Shown: one piece after another, positions 8,065-17,190 of the stretch
How positions within the stretch are numbered: position 1 is the first letter of the stretch
Layout: the number at the start of each line of letters is the position of its first letter
NCBI GenBank assembly: GCA_934178475.1
Contig: CAKPQH010000009.1
Coordinates: forward strand, 1-64,000
Source of the DNA: an uncultured Clostridia bacterium
GTDB taxonomy: Bacteria; Bacillota; Clostridia; TANB77; CAG-508
Length of the DNA stretch: 64,000 nucleotides
Direction of reading: 5' to 3'
Program-made: the position numbers and the translations under genes
Notes under the pieces: generated by a model
Database searches by the model: none
Told to the model about the DNA's origin: nothing
Seen by the model: the letters and a program-made list of their open reading frames with translations, nothing else

Positions 8065-9516
8065 TTATTGCCAACTTAAAATTGGATAACCATTATTTAT
8101 ATTATTCGTATCCATTTTCCAAGCATTTCCATCTTGATTTAGCAAAGTTACAAATTCTTCATTGTTTCTCATTTTATCTTCTGCTAATACCATTGTTGAA
8201 TTATCTCCAATATTACCATTTCCTATTGCCGTCATACCTTCTGTCTCTTTATAGTACACATTCGTTACTTTTGATATATCAACTCCGTTTTTTCCTATAA
8301 GCATACCTTTCCTTATATTCTGTCCCTCTAAAACATTAATGTTTCCAAAGTTATAGCAAGAATTCACGCTATTAGACCAATTGTTTCCTATAACTCCACC
8401 AATATTTGCAATAATATTTGAACCAACTTTTAATTCTCCCATATTATAACAATTTGATATTTTTCCTCTCCCTACTCCTACTACTCCTCCAAACTGAATA
8501 TTATTAACTTTGCTATTAATTACTGTAATATCTCCAAAATTACAAGAATTTGTAATTTCACCATTTGCTCCCATTCCAGAACAAATACCTCCAATACTTA
8601 TACTGGCACTATTGTCATCATTATTTTCCATTTTTTCATCTTCTGTAACATCTATCCTCGTGATATTTTTACAATTTATTATCTTTCCACTTGAATATCC
8701 TGTCACTCCTCCAATTCCTGACTTTCCATTATTTTTATAAACGATTGTTCCTGATGCAATACAACTTTCTATTTGTCCAGTTTGCCCATTTTGTCCACTT
8801 ACCCCTCCTATTTGACTTGATACATTATTATTATTTTCAATATATAAATTACTATTTAAAACCTTCAAATTTTTTATGATTCCAAAATTAATACAAAATA
8901 ATCCTTCTCTAAAATCTTTACTTATATTTATTCTATTTATATATAAATTACTTATACTGTTATTATTTCCATCAAAGGTTCCTCCAAAATTTTTAGTTGA
9001 ATCTGTTCCTGTTTCTTCCCCTATTTTTTTAAACCCTCTCTCCGATGTTAATAATGTTTTTAGCTCTCCATCATATCCATATTTACCATAATCTGTTCTA
9101 TATGGGTCTACATATGATTTCGTTGAATTAAAATCTAAACTTTTTCCTAATTTTACCGTTTTTCCTGAATAGTTATTTCCATTTGTTACATCATATGCAA
9201 AAAACACTAAATCTTCTATACTATTTATTATATAAATATTTTCGTCTGTTTCATCTCGTTCTAGTTCTCCTGGTTTTGTATCAGTTACTTGTTCTACTAT
9301 TTGACCTGTTGTAGTTTCTGTTATTAACTCCTCCATTTGTGATAGTTTAGTTTTTTCTATTTTTCTTCCTTCTCTATCTCTTTCTTTTGCTTCTGTTACT
9401 TTACCTAAAATTCCATCTTGACTTGATATCATACTTATTGACACTCCTGCTAATATCAATAGTACAATTATCGTAATCACTAATGCTATCAATGTAATTC
9501 CTCTTTTATTTTTCAT
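8065..9516 (-). CDS. Prepilin-like surface protein with GLUG repeats
   Basis: The 483-residue protein begins with MKNKRGITLIALVITIIVLL, a prepilin-like signal whose mature Glu5 is replaced by Ala, followed by SMISSQDGIL. A charged linker (35-70) leads to a beta-rich body. From about residue 235 there are at least four GLUG-type units of the form IGGV.G.....I.NCYN.G.I, a repeat found in surface adhesins, ending with NGYPILSWQ. AAGGAGG lies eight bases before the ATG. It is preceded by the terminator-overlapping leader ORF at 9562-9702 and has no room for a promoter of its own. It is probably cell-surface exposed; the ligand is unknown. Confidence 0.85.
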   Translation of the reverse strand: MKNKRGITLIALVITIIVLLILAGVSISMISSQDGILGKVTEAKERDREGRKIEKTKLSQMEELITETTTGQIVEQVTDTKPGELERDETDENIYIINSIEDLVFFAYDVTNGNNYSGKTVKLGKSLDFNSTKSYVDPYRTDYGKYGYDGELKTLLTSERGFKKIGEETGTDSTKNFGGTFDGNNNSISNLYINRINISKDFREGLFCINFGIIKNLKVLNSNLYIENNNNVSSQIGGVSGQNGQTGQIESCIASGTIVYKNNGKSGIGGVTGYSSGKIINCKNITRIDVTEDEKMENNDDNSASISIGGICSGMGANGEITNSCNFGDITVINSKVNNIQFGGVVGVGRGKISNCYNMGELKVGSNIIANIGGVIGNNWSNSVNSCYNFGNINVLEGQNIRKGMLIGKNGVDISKVTNVYYKETEGMTAIGNGNIGDNSTMVLAEDKMRNNEEFVTLLNQDGNAWKMDTNNINNGYPILSWQ

Positions 9517-9547
9517 TCTTTCTTCCTCCTTATATTGTGGTAAAAAA

Positions 9548-9603
9548 ACGCAAAAATAAGACTAGAAACCTATTACCTTTTTTGGTAATAAGCTAGTCTT
9601 ATT
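9548..9603 (-). terminator. Leader terminator/attenuator hairpin, copy 1
   Basis: Outer arms AATAAGACTAG (9593-9603) and CTAGTCTTATT (9555-9565), inner arms TATTACC and GGTAATA, then TTTGCG and a run of seven T ending 32 bases before the prepilin-like start codon. The outer and inner stems are identical in the copy at 41701-41764. Confidence 0.85.
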
Positions 9604-9702
9604 TACTATTTTTATTCTATTTACTTTATTTACTAAATTATTGCTCTCTCTCTCTCTCTCTCTTAGAGCGTCAAGAGATACGTGTTTTTCTATCTTTTGC
9701 AT
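9562..9702 (-). CDS. Leader peptide ORF overlapping an attenuator, copy 1
   Basis: Forty-six codons start at an ATG (9702) eight bases after GAGG. The peptide begins MQKIEKHVSLDALRERERE and ends NKTSLLPKKVIGF, stopping at a TAG (9562-9564) inside the descending arm of the terminator hairpin. A (CT)10 tract (9644-9663) encodes the RERERE run. The copy at 41723-41851 differs by a 12-base length change yet keeps start, frame, ending and stop, which argues that it is translated. With one repeat unit more or fewer, the two other frames stop at 9633-9635 or 9638-9640, before the hairpin. I infer translation-coupled attenuation of the gene at 8065-9516. Confidence 0.7.
   Translation of the reverse strand: MQKIEKHVSLDALRERERESNNLVNKVNRIKIVNKTSLLPKKVIGF
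9644..9663. repeat. (CT)10 dinucleotide tract inside the leader ORF
   Basis: Ten perfect CT units on the + strand (GA on the coding strand). The homologous leader copy carries three units (41807-41812). Such tracts change length by slipped-strand mispairing. Confidence 0.9.
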
Positions 9703-9737
9703 CTTTTCTACCTCTTTTTTCTTTATTTACCATAAAT

Positions 9738-9765
9738 ATTGTATCATTTATTTTATTTTTGTCAA
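9738..9765 (-). promoter_or_regulatory. Extended -10 promoter of the prepilin leader, copy 1
   Basis: On the minus strand TTGACA (9760-9765), a 16-base spacer and TACAAT (9738-9743) preceded by TG. The predicted start near 9731 gives a leader of roughly 215 bases. The box overlaps the last codon of recD2. Confidence 0.8.
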
Positions 9766-12002
9766 TTGCTATTTAAAAATTTATACTTAAGTCCTGTATT
9801 TCTTTTTTTACTATCTATATTTTGAATCATATAAGAAATTGTATCATTTCCACCTATTATAATCAAAAGCTCTTTTGCTCTTGTAATTCCTGTATATAAT
9901 AAGTTTCTCGTAAGCAAAAATGGAGTCGTTCGTGGTGCTACTATAATAACAACATCAAATTCGCTTCCTTGTGCCTTATGTATTGTAATAGCGTAACTAT
10001 GTTCAATTTGTTCTAATTCAGAAAATTGATACCACACTAATTTTTCATCATCAAATTTAATCGTTACAACCTTTTCATCATCATCTATATCTAATATAGT
10101 ACCAATTTCTCCATTAAACACACCTTTTCCGTCTTCTTTTTTGCCATCTCGTCTTTCCCAATAAATTTCATAATTATTTTTCACTTGCATTATTCTGTCT
10201 CCAACTCTAAAAATAACACCATTTGCCTTTTTCTCTTTTTTGCTTTCACTTGGTGGATTTAAATATTGTTGAAGAGTTATATTTAATTCTTTAGTTCCCA
10301 GCACGCCCTTCTTAGTCGGAGTTAAAACTTGAATATTATCAAGAAAGTTATAATTTCCAAATTTTTGAAGTCTACCAGTACAAAGTGAAATCAACTCTGA
10401 AAGTATTTTTTCTTGATTAGCTTCCTTTATAAAAAAGAAATCTTCCTTTGAATCCTCTTGTACTTCATCTTTTGATATAAAATTTTCTCCATTATTTACC
10501 TTATGTGCATTAACAATTATCTTACTTCTTGCAGCTTGTCTAAAAATTTTATCTAAATGGATTGTAGAAACCTTTTCAGATTCTATAATATCCTTTAAAA
10601 CACTTCCAGGTCCAACTGAAGGAAGTTGATCTGAATCACCAACTAAAATTAGTTTTGTTCCTTTATATATACATTTAAGTAAATAATTCATTAAAAACAT
10701 ATCAACCATTGACATTTCATCAACAACTATTACATCTGCATCAATAGGTTCCCCTTGATAATCATTTTCTTCATTCGTAAACAAAGAATTTTCATCAAAT
10801 TTTCCTATTTCTAATAATCTATGAAGAGTACATGCATCCTTTCCTGTTGTCTCTTGCATTCTTTTTGCAGCTCTTCCAGTTGGTGCACAAAGTACCACTT
10901 TATTTCCATGTTTTTCATATATTTCAATAATACTTCTAATAATAGTAGTTTTACCTGTTCCTGGCCCACCTGTTATAACAAGTACATTATTATCATTAAC
11001 CGATCTTACTGCCTCTTTTTGTTTTTCTGACAATTCAATATCATTTAATGTTTCAAAAATACTTAGTTCTTTATCAATGTTTTCTATAAATTTCATATTC
11101 ATAGCATTATTTAGTAAATTTATTCTTTTTACTATTTCAAATTCTGTATTATAAAAGTTAGATAAATATACCCACTCTTCTTCGGTATCTTTTCTTTCTT
11201 CTATAACAACTTCTCCTAATGCCTTTAAACTAATTATATTTTCTTCAATTTCATCTACTGAAACATTTAACAAATTAGAAACATATTCTTCTAAATTTTG
11301 TAAAATTGTACACGAATGACCATTTACTGTTATTTTCATTAAAGCATACTTTATTCCACTTTTTATCCTTTTAGAATTACTCGCATCTATCCCTAAATTT
11401 AATGCCATATGATCTATCTGTTTAAAATCTACACTCCTTGTCAAATCTACCAAAATATAAGGGTTATTTTCTATTTCGTTTATTGCATTACTTCCAAGTT
11501 TATCATAAACTCTTTTAGCATTTTCAGCACCAATATTAAATCTTTCCAAAAATCCAACAATTTGCCAAACTTCAAAATGTTCTATAAAGCACTCTGATAT
11601 TTCAATAGCTTTATCTTTACTAATTCCTTTTACTTTAGCTAATTCTATTGGTTCATATTTAATAACATCAATTGTTTTATCGCCAAACCTGTCCACAATT
11701 TTCTTTGCAGTAGCAGGCCCTACCCCTTTTATCGTTCCATTCCCTAGATATCGTTCCAATGCATCTAAAGTTTCCGGCATAATTTTTTCAAATGTATCCA
11801 CTTTAAACTGTCTACCATATTCTTTATGTTCAACATATTTTCCTATAAGCTTTACGCTGTCTCCCTCTACAATAAAAGGCATATATCCAACAGCTGTTAT
11901 AAGTTCTTCATTTTCTTCGTCAAAGAGTTCTAGTATTGTATAACTATTCATTTCATTCTGATAAATAATTCCAGTAATTTCGCCCTTTATTTCCAAAGTC
12001 AT
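9762..12002 (-). CDS. recD2: RecD2-type ATP-dependent DNA helicase
   Basis: A 746-residue SF1B 5'-3' helicase of the RecD2/TraA family that works without RecBC. Seen in order: an N-terminal OB-like region (residues 1-90), helix-hairpin-helix segments (GTIKGVGPATAKKIVDRFG near 95), Walker A GGPGTGKTT near 342-350, Walker B DEMSM, motif III GDSDQLPSVGPG, and motif VI YAITIHKAQGSEFD with TGITRAKELL near the end. The AGGAGG is only one base before the ATG at 12002; a TTG two codons later would have better spacing (seven bases), so the true start may be 11996. Confidence 0.95.
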   Translation of the reverse strand: MTLEIKGEITGIIYQNEMNSYTILELFDEENEELITAVGYMPFIVEGDSVKLIGKYVEHKEYGRQFKVDTFEKIMPETLDALERYLGNGTIKGVGPATAKKIVDRFGDKTIDVIKYEPIELAKVKGISKDKAIEISECFIEHFEVWQIVGFLERFNIGAENAKRVYDKLGSNAINEIENNPYILVDLTRSVDFKQIDHMALNLGIDASNSKRIKSGIKYALMKITVNGHSCTILQNLEEYVSNLLNVSVDEIEENIISLKALGEVVIEERKDTEEEWVYLSNFYNTEFEIVKRINLLNNAMNMKFIENIDKELSIFETLNDIELSEKQKEAVRSVNDNNVLVITGGPGTGKTTIIRSIIEIYEKHGNKVVLCAPTGRAAKRMQETTGKDACTLHRLLEIGKFDENSLFTNEENDYQGEPIDADVIVVDEMSMVDMFLMNYLLKCIYKGTKLILVGDSDQLPSVGPGSVLKDIIESEKVSTIHLDKIFRQAARSKIIVNAHKVNNGENFISKDEVQEDSKEDFFFIKEANQEKILSELISLCTGRLQKFGNYNFLDNIQVLTPTKKGVLGTKELNITLQQYLNPPSESKKEKKANGVIFRVGDRIMQVKNNYEIYWERRDGKKEDGKGVFNGEIGTILDIDDDEKVVTIKFDDEKLVWYQFSELEQIEHSYAITIHKAQGSEFDVVIIVAPRTTPFLLTRNLLYTGITRAKELLIIIGGNDTISYMIQNIDSKKRNTGLKYKFLNSN

Positions 12003-12016
12003 TCCTCCTTTTTATT

Positions 12017-12066
12017 TTGGGGACAGTCCTTTTTTGAAAATATTTTCAAAAAAGGACTGTCCCCAA
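12017..12066. repeat. Interspersed palindrome, copy 1 (GGGGAC...GTCCCC family)
   Basis: A perfect 50-bp palindrome: TTGGGGACAGTCC, then a T/A-rich centre, then the exact complement. Related palindromes occur at 25074-25119 and 25959-26014, and a decayed one at 53049-53085. Each lies between genes. They resemble REP-like elements; no transposase is in the window. Confidence 0.85.
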
Positions 12067-12068
12067 TT

Positions 12069-12875
12069 TTAAATTCTCGTAAAATATAAAGCTATTACTA
12101 TTAGTCCTATTATTACTCTATATATAGCAAATATTTTAAAACTTCCTTTTTTCAAATAGTCTAATAAAAATTTTATTATTAAAATTCCTACTATAAAACT
12201 TGATATTATTCCTATAAATAATGATACGTTAAATACAAATTTATCTAAATCAAATATTACTGCTGCAAAAGTTATTGGTGTAGCAAGTAAAAATGAATAT
12301 TTAGCAGCACTTTCTCTATCTATTCCTAATGCTCTTGCTACTGTCATTGTTATTCCAGAACGTGACACTCCTGGGAATGCAGCTGCTAACGCTTGTGAAG
12401 CTCCAATTAATACTGATTGTTTTAATGTCATTTTCTCATAACTTATATTTGATTTTGCTTTTTTATCAACTATGTAAAGTATAATTCCCATTACTATTAA
12501 TGTTATTGCAATTACTAACATTTCCAAATTCAAATTATTTTCAAATAACTTTCCTGATATTTTATCTAATACTAAACTTAATATTCCAGCAGGTATTGTT
12601 GCAATTACTAAATACCAAAATACCTTTCCATCTGTTGATTTTTCTTTTTTTACTACTTGTTTATATCCTCCAACGAATAAATTTATCCAATCTTTAAAGA
12701 AAAATATTACTATTGCAAGTAAAGTTCCTATATGAAGAGCTACATCAAATGAATCTGGCATTTGCTCCCAATTAAATACCCATGGGAATAAATTTAAATG
12801 TGCTGAACTTGATACTGGTAAAAATTCAGTTAATCCTTGCACTACTCCTAAAATTATTGATTGTATAATACTCAT
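12069..12875 (-). CDS. uppP: Undecaprenyl-diphosphatase (UppP/BacA)
   Basis: This membrane enzyme removes phosphate from undecaprenyl pyrophosphate to recycle the lipid carrier of peptidoglycan. The 268-residue protein is almost wholly hydrophobic with about eight segments. It carries both family signatures: QGLTEFLPVSSSAHL (residues 14-28, with the catalytic Glu) and FPGVSRSGITMTVARALG (near 170-187). GAGGAG precedes the ATG. The 50-bp palindrome touches its stop region. A DUF368 gene at 25172-25960 may act in the same lipid cycle. Confidence 0.96.
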   Translation of the reverse strand: MSIIQSIILGVVQGLTEFLPVSSSAHLNLFPWVFNWEQMPDSFDVALHIGTLLAIVIFFFKDWINLFVGGYKQVVKKEKSTDGKVFWYLVIATIPAGILSLVLDKISGKLFENNLNLEMLVIAITLIVMGIILYIVDKKAKSNISYEKMTLKQSVLIGASQALAAAFPGVSRSGITMTVARALGIDRESAAKYSFLLATPITFAAVIFDLDKFVFNVSLFIGIISSFIVGILIIKFLLDYLKKGSFKIFAIYRVIIGLIVIALYFTRI

Positions 12876-12947
12876 TTTTTTCTATTCTCCTCTTATTAAA
12901 TTATATTTCTATTTTTTTATAAAATTCTTTATTACATATATTTATTA

Positions 12948-15245
12948 TTATTTTACTGTAAGTATAACTCTAAAAGAAACATCCGAATAAGATTTATTTT
13001 GTTCTCCCTCAGAAGCACCTTCTAAAATATCTTCATATACAGAAAAAGTTCCACCTCTAATCCAAACTTTATCTTCTTCTTTTTGAACATACTCACTTCC
13101 TCCACCGGACATATCATATATTCCATAAACATTTTGAGTGGTACTAGCTTTTTGTCCTTCATTTGTCCAATACTCATAAAAATTCTTTGCATTTCCTAAT
13201 GATATCTTTCCTGTATTTTCTGTCTTTATTATCTTCTCAAAAGATGTTTCTGTAGTAGAAGTATTCTCACTTCCTTCTGCTCCTATTCCTACCATTCCGG
13301 TTCTAGTAATTGCTACATTGTCTTTATTTCCTTCAAAATATGAATTATTATAAATCATTGCATTCGAAGTAACTCCTTTAGACAATATTGCAACCGCTTC
13401 CCAATCAGAATCTTTAATTATATCTGACGAAATTTTCACACTATCAAAACCATATATATTGTTATCAGTTGTTAAATTTTGAGAAATAGTATATGCTCCA
13501 TTTTCTCCATTATAAACTATATTTTTAACACTATTAACATTTGGTTTTACATTTAAGTTTCCATTTGAATCATTACTACATTCAAATTTCGAAACCCAAA
13601 TACCTTTAGCTTCGCCAAAATCTATTCCTTCTTTTGAATATGAAACATTATCATCTATATCATTAGAATACCTTATACCATCAACAGTTGTAATTTTGTT
13701 ATTTTCATCTCTTGTTGCATTGTATGTAAATCTTGGTATCCATACAAACATTCCATTTATATCACTCATTAATATCTCAGTTCCAATTTCAGCATTCTGG
13801 TAAAATTCTCTACTATATGTTCCATTTTGATTTACTGTTACGACATTTGCCCACATATTTGAATCTTTATTATAATTATACCAAGAATTATCTAAATTGT
13901 CTTTATCTGCTTTTATCCAAGATAGTCTTTCTCTATTCCATGTAACAGGTATCATTTCTTCTGTTAATTCTGGTGAGTTTGCAGCTGCCTCTATTGGATT
14001 TACTTCGACATTATCATATTCAATAATCTTTCCATCTAATAATTCCACTTTCAAAGAATAAGTTCCTTTTTCTCCTATTACTATTTTATTACTATCCCTA
14101 CTTAAAATCCATTCATTTTCGTTCTTTTTCTTATACATGATTTTGTTAACATTAGGTTTCTCCACATCATTGCCTCTTATCTTTTGGCCTGTTCCTATTA
14201 TTCCATAAAATCTATTGTTAACCACATCATATAATCCTACAACATCATCACTTTTTCTATAACAAGGTTGCCCATAAAATATTGGTGTATCATTCTCTCC
14301 TATATAAACACTTCCAAAATTTCCACTGATAGCTTTAAATAATACTAAATTTGTATTTACATTTCCTTTTACCTTTGATACTTCATCAACAATAGTTTTA
14401 TTATTTGCTATATATGTTCCATCGTTTTTAATTACAATATCACCTTTCATATCAGATAGAGATATCTGTGAAGCATTACCAGAAGTAAAATATTTATAAA
14501 ATCCCATATTAGTTGAAGTTGAATACGCAAGAGTAATTTTAGGGTCTCCATTTGAATTTGTAGATACAAACAATGCTCCCCCTGTTGAATCTGTGACATT
14601 TACATTTGAAAATTTAAAGTCATACCCAACTTTTGGAACTATATCTGTCTCGATGTACTGTCCTATTGTTGTTCCTATATATTCAACTTGTTGATATTCA
14701 TCTGGCAATTTTATTCCCACCTTAGCATCACTTATAGTTATCGTCGAATTTCCAATTCCATCTTTAACATCATATTTAAATCCATTATAATCAACATTAA
14801 AAACATCTTTAAAATCTTCTATTACATAATATGTAGTGTTATCATATGTATAACCACCATCAATGATTACTCTTCTTTTCTTAAAATTAATCAAAAATCT
14901 TAAGTCTTGTTCTACATCTTTTATTCCAAAGATTTCCTCTACTTGTACATATGTATAAGACTTATAATCAGATTTATTTCCTATTTCAATATTTTTTTTC
15001 TCCACAACACTAAACGAATCATTGCTCTCAGCTACGTCTTCCCCTGTTATATCAATTCCGCTTTTTTCTTCATATAATTGATTTAACTTAAGTTGCATCG
15101 TTTGCATCTGTGAGCTTAATCTTTCAAATTTAGAACTTTCTACACTTAAATCTCCATAATAAAATCCTGTAACAGCTAATATTAATAATATTATTATAGT
15201 AACTACTAAAGCAATTAATGTAATACCTTTATTATTTTTTATCAT
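12948..15245 (-). CDS. Prepilin-like protein with FGE-like C-terminal domain
   Basis: 765 residues from the ATG at 15245 (AAAGGAC upstream). It begins MIKNNKGITLIALVVTIIIL, a prepilin-like signal, then a coiled stretch (30-60). A beta-rich middle (about 165-365) resembles the LamG/concanavalin-type 'QYIETDIVP...GGALF' modules of surface proteins. Around residue 450 EMIPVTWNRERLSWIKADK opens a formylglycine-generating-enzyme/C-type-lectin-like fold ending GIYDMSGGGSEYV, WIRGGTF and SFRVILTVK. No GC jump or codon shift is seen at its 3' end, so it does not look like an active DGR target. It is the last gene of the ftsK operon, 15 bases after GH15. Confidence 0.85.
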   Translation of the reverse strand: MIKNNKGITLIALVVTIIILLILAVTGFYYGDLSVESSKFERLSSQMQTMQLKLNQLYEEKSGIDITGEDVAESNDSFSVVEKKNIEIGNKSDYKSYTYVQVEEIFGIKDVEQDLRFLINFKKRRVIIDGGYTYDNTTYYVIEDFKDVFNVDYNGFKYDVKDGIGNSTITISDAKVGIKLPDEYQQVEYIGTTIGQYIETDIVPKVGYDFKFSNVNVTDSTGGALFVSTNSNGDPKITLAYSTSTNMGFYKYFTSGNASQISLSDMKGDIVIKNDGTYIANNKTIVDEVSKVKGNVNTNLVLFKAISGNFGSVYIGENDTPIFYGQPCYRKSDDVVGLYDVVNNRFYGIIGTGQKIRGNDVEKPNVNKIMYKKKNENEWILSRDSNKIVIGEKGTYSLKVELLDGKIIEYDNVEVNPIEAAANSPELTEEMIPVTWNRERLSWIKADKDNLDNSWYNYNKDSNMWANVVTVNQNGTYSREFYQNAEIGTEILMSDINGMFVWIPRFTYNATRDENNKITTVDGIRYSNDIDDNVSYSKEGIDFGEAKGIWVSKFECSNDSNGNLNVKPNVNSVKNIVYNGENGAYTISQNLTTDNNIYGFDSVKISSDIIKDSDWEAVAILSKGVTSNAMIYNNSYFEGNKDNVAITRTGMVGIGAEGSENTSTTETSFEKIIKTENTGKISLGNAKNFYEYWTNEGQKASTTQNVYGIYDMSGGGSEYVQKEEDKVWIRGGTFSVYEDILEGASEGEQNKSYSDVSFRVILTVK

Positions 15246-15260
15246 AACTTGTCCTTTCAT

Positions 15261-17162
15261 CTATTTTTTTAGCATTTTTTCTAACACATTAATAAACATA
15301 GCATGACTCCATCCAAGACCTATTACCCAATTTGCTTTCAATGTTGAATTATCAACTTGCTCTCCAAGTAAATTATGTGGTCCAACTGTTTTTATAACAA
15401 AGTCAAAAGTCTCTTTTGCTTTTCTATTTTCACCTTTTTCAAGATAATATAAAGTCATCCAAAGATTTGCAATTGGCCATGGATTACCATTCATATAGTT
15501 ATCTCCTTCAAATCTTTGATATCCCCCTGTATATGTACGAATTGTCATATTCATTCTATCAATAGTATTTATCATTTTCTTTTCCCTTGGAGTAAAAACT
15601 TTAAATGGTACTACTGCTCCCAAAATACTTATATCCATTTTTTTATCTTTATCATTTCTTACATAACATTTTTTCTCTTCATCATAAAAATTATTATTAA
15701 TGTATTTTTTAACTTCAGTTCTCAATTTTTCAAGTTCTAACTTTGATTTATTTACTTTTTCTTCTTTTAGTCTATTTCCTCCTTCAAAGTCAGAAATATT
15801 CTTTCCTAGATTATCATATATCTTTATCATTGATTCAAAAGCAGAGTATATAGCTGCAAATGAATATAAGCTTTCAGCCTCACACATCTCCCATAAATCA
15901 TAGCTTATATGATATTTATTTGTCTTATCAAAAATATCTTTTACATATCTCTTTAAAAAGTCAGTCGCTTTTTCACACATTTGAAGTGTTGCTTTTAAAA
16001 ACTTTTCATCTTTTGTATATAAATAATGTTCATATACTCCTGCAACTACTGATGCTGTTTCATCTATTTGATATCCCCAACAAGGAGCTAGTCTTCCATC
16101 TGTAAAAAATCTTTGCTCCCACATACCATTTTTACTTTGAGTTTTTTTACAAAATACTTTATAAAATCTTTCTGCTTCTTCTTTCATTCCTAAAATATCA
16201 AAAGCTTTTACTATAAATGAAGCATCTCTTGTCCAACAATAAGCATATCTTCCACACTTAGTAAAATCTTCATCTATTTCAGGTGATGCAATAATTCCCC
16301 CTGTTTCATAATTTGTAAGTAAAGGAAATAATAATATACTTCTATAATATATATCTTGCATCTTCTCTTCATAACTATTTTTAGGTTCTCCTAAATCTAG
16401 TTTATCATGTTCTTTTACATATTTTCTCCAATAATTTTTTGTTTTAACATATTCAGACTGAAAATCTATTTTTCTAATTCTTTCAATTTCTTTTTCTATG
16501 TCTGACATATTTTCAGGTTGTTCTTGTAATAAAACACATATATCAATTGTTTTCTTCTCTCCTGATTTTAATATTCCTAAATCATATCTTATACTTGATT
16601 CATTATTCATTCCAATGTAATCTTTATCTGATATAACACCTGTATAAACATTATTTTTACTATGATGAATTTGATGACTATCAATTTTTTCACTTTTAGC
16701 AAATGTTGATACCATAAAATCATGTGCATATTGAATCATTCCATTATCAATTACTTTACAACTAACAAAATTATTTTTATCAGAAAGAAGTCCTTCATGT
16801 ATTAAAAACTTTATATCTAAATCTATAGCATTTTCATTTATAAGCGTATATCTTTTTACTAATACATTTTCTTTCATTGGAACAAAATCTGTTTGTAATA
16901 GTTTTACTTCAAAATAAGTATTTGTTATTTCTGTATTTAATATATTTGTATTTACATCATAAAACTGTTTATATACATTATTTATATCATCATGTAAGTA
17001 TATTAAATTTGAGTCATTTATTTTTAATCCTACATTAAAAAATTCTATATATTGTCTATTATCTTTTGCAGGATAATACATCCTTTGTAACTCTCCTTTA
17101 GTTGTATAAGTTGCTAATATCTTTTTGTTACCTATTATTGCTTCATTTAAGTACTTTTCCAT
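15261..17162 (-). CDS. GH15-family glucoamylase-like enzyme
   Basis: The 633-residue protein has an N-terminal beta-sandwich (1-270) and an (alpha/alpha)6 barrel. Barrel motifs of family GH15 are visible: CGRYAYCWTRDASFIVKAF (near 302-320), APCWGYQIDETASVVAG (near 357-373), YDLWEMCEAESLYSFAA (near 418) and VIGLGWSHAMF at the C-terminus. No signal peptide is seen, so it probably works in the cytosol on alpha-glucans such as glycogen or maltodextrin, or possibly trehalose. It sits between the MBL nuclease gene (28 bases) and the prepilin-like gene (15 bases). Confidence 0.88.
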   Translation of the reverse strand: MEKYLNEAIIGNKKILATYTTKGELQRMYYPAKDNRQYIEFFNVGLKINDSNLIYLHDDINNVYKQFYDVNTNILNTEITNTYFEVKLLQTDFVPMKENVLVKRYTLINENAIDLDIKFLIHEGLLSDKNNFVSCKVIDNGMIQYAHDFMVSTFAKSEKIDSHQIHHSKNNVYTGVISDKDYIGMNNESSIRYDLGILKSGEKKTIDICVLLQEQPENMSDIEKEIERIRKIDFQSEYVKTKNYWRKYVKEHDKLDLGEPKNSYEEKMQDIYYRSILLFPLLTNYETGGIIASPEIDEDFTKCGRYAYCWTRDASFIVKAFDILGMKEEAERFYKVFCKKTQSKNGMWEQRFFTDGRLAPCWGYQIDETASVVAGVYEHYLYTKDEKFLKATLQMCEKATDFLKRYVKDIFDKTNKYHISYDLWEMCEAESLYSFAAIYSAFESMIKIYDNLGKNISDFEGGNRLKEEKVNKSKLELEKLRTEVKKYINNNFYDEEKKCYVRNDKDKKMDISILGAVVPFKVFTPREKKMINTIDRMNMTIRTYTGGYQRFEGDNYMNGNPWPIANLWMTLYYLEKGENRKAKETFDFVIKTVGPHNLLGEQVDNSTLKANWVIGLGWSHAMFINVLEKMLKK

Positions 17163-17190
17163 TTTATTTTTTCTCTCCTTCTAGTTTATA

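Noticed and set aside
9562..9702. On first reading, the leader ORF of copy 1 seemed to stop at 9633-9635, out of frame with copy 2 (an OFF state).
   Set aside because: Counting the tract base by base shows the reading frame passes through to the TAG at 9562-9564, so both copies are in frame in this assembly.
9541..9765. Leader as a c-di-GMP or other known riboswitch.
   Set aside because: None of the conserved GEMM, preQ1, SAM or TPP core sequences is present; the conserved part is better explained by the leader ORF plus terminator.
12948..15245. FGE-like C-terminus as a second DGR target.
   Set aside because: Its 3' end has the same AT-rich codon use as the rest of the gene, with no GC jump or NNC codon run.
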